In this document: piece after piece, positions 62,095 through 64,000 of the stretch
How the letters are laid out: every line of letters begins with the position of its first letter
Position numbering within the stretch: the first letter of the stretch is position 1
From: Pseudomonas fluorescens
GTDB taxonomy: Bacteria > Pseudomonadota > Gammaproteobacteria > Pseudomonadales > Pseudomonadaceae
Assembly (NCBI RefSeq): GCF_002022275.1
Contig: NZ_MSDF01000058.1
Location: 67,074-131,073, forward strand
Direction: 5' to 3'
DNA: 64,000 nucleotides
The notes under the pieces: model-generated
What the model saw: the letters and a program-made list of their open reading frames with translations, nothing else
Database searches by the model: none
What the model was told of the DNA's origin: nothing
Program-made: the position numbers and the translations under genes

Positions 62095-62853
62095 TCAGTG
62101 GCCCAAATACACTTCGATGACTTTAGGGTTGCTTTGCACCGACTCCATGCTGCCCTCGGCCAGCACCTTGCCCTGGTGCAGCACCGTGACTTTGTGGGCG
62201 ATGCTTTTGACGAACTCCATGTCGTGCTCGATCACCAGCACCGAACGGCCCTGGCTGATGCGCTTGAGCAACTCGGCGGTTTGCGCCCGCTCGTTGACGC
62301 TCATGCCCGCCACCGGTTCGTCGAGCATCAGCAGCTCAGGGTCTTGCATCAGCAGCATGCCGATTTCCAGCCACTGCTTTTGCCCGTGAGACAGCAGGTC
62401 TGCCTGTTGTTGCAGCAGGTCGCCGAGGAAGATCTCCCGCGCCACCTCCTCGACCCGCGCGACGACCTGGGCGTTACGCTTGAAGAACAGCGCGCCCCAG
62501 ACCTTGCGCCCGGCGGGATAAGACATCTCAAGGTTTTCAAACACCGTGAGGTTTTCGTAGATCGACGGGTTCTGGAATTTGCGCCCGACGCCCGCGCGCA
62601 CGATGTTGTACTCGCGCATTTTGGTCAGTTCCTGGCCGTCAAACTGGATGCTGCCGCTGGTGGCGCGGGTTTTGCCGCAGATAAGGTCAAGTACGGTGGT
62701 CTTGCCCGCGCCGTTGGGGCCGATCACTACACGCACTTCATTGCGGTCGATGTAGAGGTTGAGGTTATCGACCGCCTTGAAGCCGTCGAACAACACGGTG
62801 AGGCCTTCGATGGCCAGCACCGGTTTTTTCATTTCAAAGCCGACGGCGGTCAT
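62095..62853 (-). CDS. urtD: Urea/amide ABC transporter ATP-binding protein UrtD
   Basis: A 252-residue LivG-type ATPase assigned to UrtD. Walker A is GPNGAGKTT, the signature the UrtD-typical LLSHGQKQWLEIGMLL, Walker B LLMLDEPVAGM, and the H-loop is in VIEHDMEFV. Its ATG overlaps the urtC stop by ATGA, showing translational coupling. Confidence 0.94.
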   Translation of the reverse strand: MTAVGFEMKKPVLAIEGLTVLFDGFKAVDNLNLYIDRNEVRVVIGPNGAGKTTVLDLICGKTRATSGSIQFDGQELTKMREYNIVRAGVGRKFQNPSIYENLTVFENLEMSYPAGRKVWGALFFKRNAQVVARVEEVAREIFLGDLLQQQADLLSHGQKQWLEIGMLLMQDPELLMLDEPVAGMSVNERAQTAELLKRISQGRSVLVIEHDMEFVKSIAHKVTVLHQGKVLAEGSMESVQSNPKVIEVYLGH

Positions 62854-64000
62854 GGCTGGGTCTCCAGGATTTTCGCTTCAGTCTTGGGCTTGACCACGGG
62901 TGCAGCGGCTTTCACCACCGGCTCACGCCGCAGCAGCCGGGCCAACGCCTGACGCCCGTGGCTCTCCCACAACCCCGCCAAACCGTTGGGGAAGTACATG
63001 ACCACAGCGATGAACAGGCCGCCCATCAAGTACAGCCACAACTCGGGGAACGACTCGGAAAAGTAGGTTTTGCCGTAGTTCACCAACAGCGCGCCATACA
63101 CCGCGCCGAGCAGCGACATGCGCCCGCCCACGGCGGCAAAAATCACCATTTCAATCGACGGCACAATGCCGACGAACGACGGCGACATAAAGCCCACCTG
63201 CAAGGCAAACATGGCCCCGCCAATCGCCGAAAACGCAGCAGCCACGCAGAACACGAAGATCTTGAAACTCGCCACGTCGTAGCCGGAGAACCGCACGCGC
63301 TCTTCCTTGTCACGCATGGCCATCAGCAGCCGACCCAACTTGGAGGCGAGGATGAAGCGGCCGATAAAGATGCAGCCAAACAGCAACCCGGCGTTGATGA
63401 AGTACAGGATCAGCTTGGCGCTGTCGGTGCGCAGGTCCCAGCCGAGCAGGGTCTTGAGGTCGGTGATGCCGTTGACGCCGCCGGTCAGGCCTTGCTGGCC
63501 GACGATCAGCACGGTGAGAATCAGCGCAATCGCCTGGGTGACGATGGAAAAATACACATCGCCCACTCGACGCTTGAACAGCGCGATGCCGATCACAAAC
63601 GCCAGCAGTACCGGCACTGCAACCACCGCCACCACGGTAAACGTGAAGCTGTGGAACGGCTGCCACAACAGCGGCAATTCGGTGATCTGGTTCCAGTCCA
63701 TGAAGTCCGGGATGCCCGGCGTCGACTGGATCTTGGTGCTTACCGGGTCCGACGCTTCCAGCTTGAGAAACATCGCCATGCAGTAGCCGCCGACGCCGAA
63801 AAACACGCCCTGCCCCAGGCTGAGAATGCCGCCGTAGCCCCAGCACAACACCAGCCCCACCGCGACGAACGCGTAAGTCAGGTATTTGCCGACCATGTTC
63901 AGGCGAAACGCATCCAGGGTCAGGGGAAATACCACCAGAATCAACAGCGCCAGCAGCACGATGCCGATCAGGTTTTGCTGGCCGCCCAGCAGCTTGTCTA
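62850..64000 (-). CDS. urtC: Urea/amide ABC transporter permease UrtC (5' end cut by window edge)
   Basis: A LivM-type inner-membrane permease with about ten hydrophobic helices and the family motif WGYGGILSLGQGVFFGVGGY. The frame is open through the right edge: residues before the GTG at 63959 read DKLLGGQQNLIGI, which is good coding sequence, so the true start lies beyond 64000. urtA and urtB are expected further right. The 3' end overlaps urtD by four bases. Confidence 0.94.
   Translation of the reverse strand, partial: DKLLGGQQNLIGIVLLALLILVVFPLTLDAFRLNMVGKYLTYAFVAVGLVLCWGYGGILSLGQGVFFGVGGYCMAMFLKLEASDPVSTKIQSTPGIPDFMDWNQITELPLLWQPFHSFTFTVVAVVAVPVLLAFVIGIALFKRRVGDVYFSIVTQAIALILTVLIVGQQGLTGGVNGITDLKTLLGWDLRTDSAKLILYFINAGLLFGCIFIGRFILASKLGRLLMAMRDKEERVRFSGYDVASFKIFVFCVAAAFSAIGGAMFALQVGFMSPSFVGIVPSIEMVIFAAVGGRMSLLGAVYGALLVNYGKTYFSESFPELWLYLMGGLFIAVVMYFPNGLAGLWESHGRQALARLLRREPVVKAAAPVVKPKTEAKILETQP

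Overview
This window is a chromosomal stretch of a fluorescent Pseudomonas, most likely of the P. fluorescens group. It carries a pyoverdine siderophore locus, has high-GC Pseudomonas-type coding sequence throughout, and ends in an amide/urea scavenging cluster. No rRNA, tRNA, CRISPR array, transposase or phage gene was seen.

Layout. (1) 1-6026: ordinary accessory metabolism. A quinone oxidoreductase faces a LysR regulator; an aldo/keto reductase plus secreted cupin operon faces a second LysR; a third LysR and a GFA-family protein follow. (2) 6007-48623: the pyoverdine locus. pvdP (-) is divergent from pvdM-pvdN-pvdO-pvdE-fpvA (+). An alpha/beta hydrolase and two giant NRPS genes run on the minus strand, transcribed from 48623 leftward. 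Four exact iron-starvation boxes (S-TAAAT-N16-CGT, bound by the sigma factor PvdS) precede pvdP, pvdM, pvdE and fpvA. A degenerate one precedes the NRPS operon. (3) 48833-54304: a HicAB toxin-antitoxin pair, an MFS transporter, a GlxA-type AraC regulator, a secreted SnoaL-like protein, and a DUF2239-MATE operon whose promoter carries a paired ACCCGGGT operator. (4) 54305-64000: amide catabolism. fmdA-fmdB-amiE-amiB, a chemoreceptor, an amidase, and urtC-urtD-urtE (urtC cut by the right edge).

How the pyoverdine genes fit together. The first NRPS (3 modules, C-A-T-E / C-A-T / C-A-T) and the second (5 modules plus thioesterase) form one assembly line. The condensation-domain types agree with this order: an LCL-type C domain follows each non-epimerising module and a DCL-type C domain follows each E domain, with one exception. 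Reading the A-domain pockets by eye gives D-Ser, a basic residue (probably Lys), Thr, D-Ser, D-X, D-Ser, Ser, X. X is probably an N5-hydroxyornithine derivative, because it is the only residue able to supply the two peptide iron ligands. The chromophore NRPS PvdL and the genes for hydroxyornithine and Dab supply are not in this window. PvdE exports the precursor; PvdP, PvdM, PvdN and PvdO mature the chromophore in the periplasm; FpvA re-imports the iron complex.

Most notable points. The seventh residue's module appears to have lost its epimerase domain by a clean in-frame deletion, while the downstream DCL-type condensation domain was kept. Three serine A domains have been homogenised. An uncharacterised alpha/beta hydrolase ends the NRPS operon. 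The DUF2239-MATE operon has a clear, unexplained operator.
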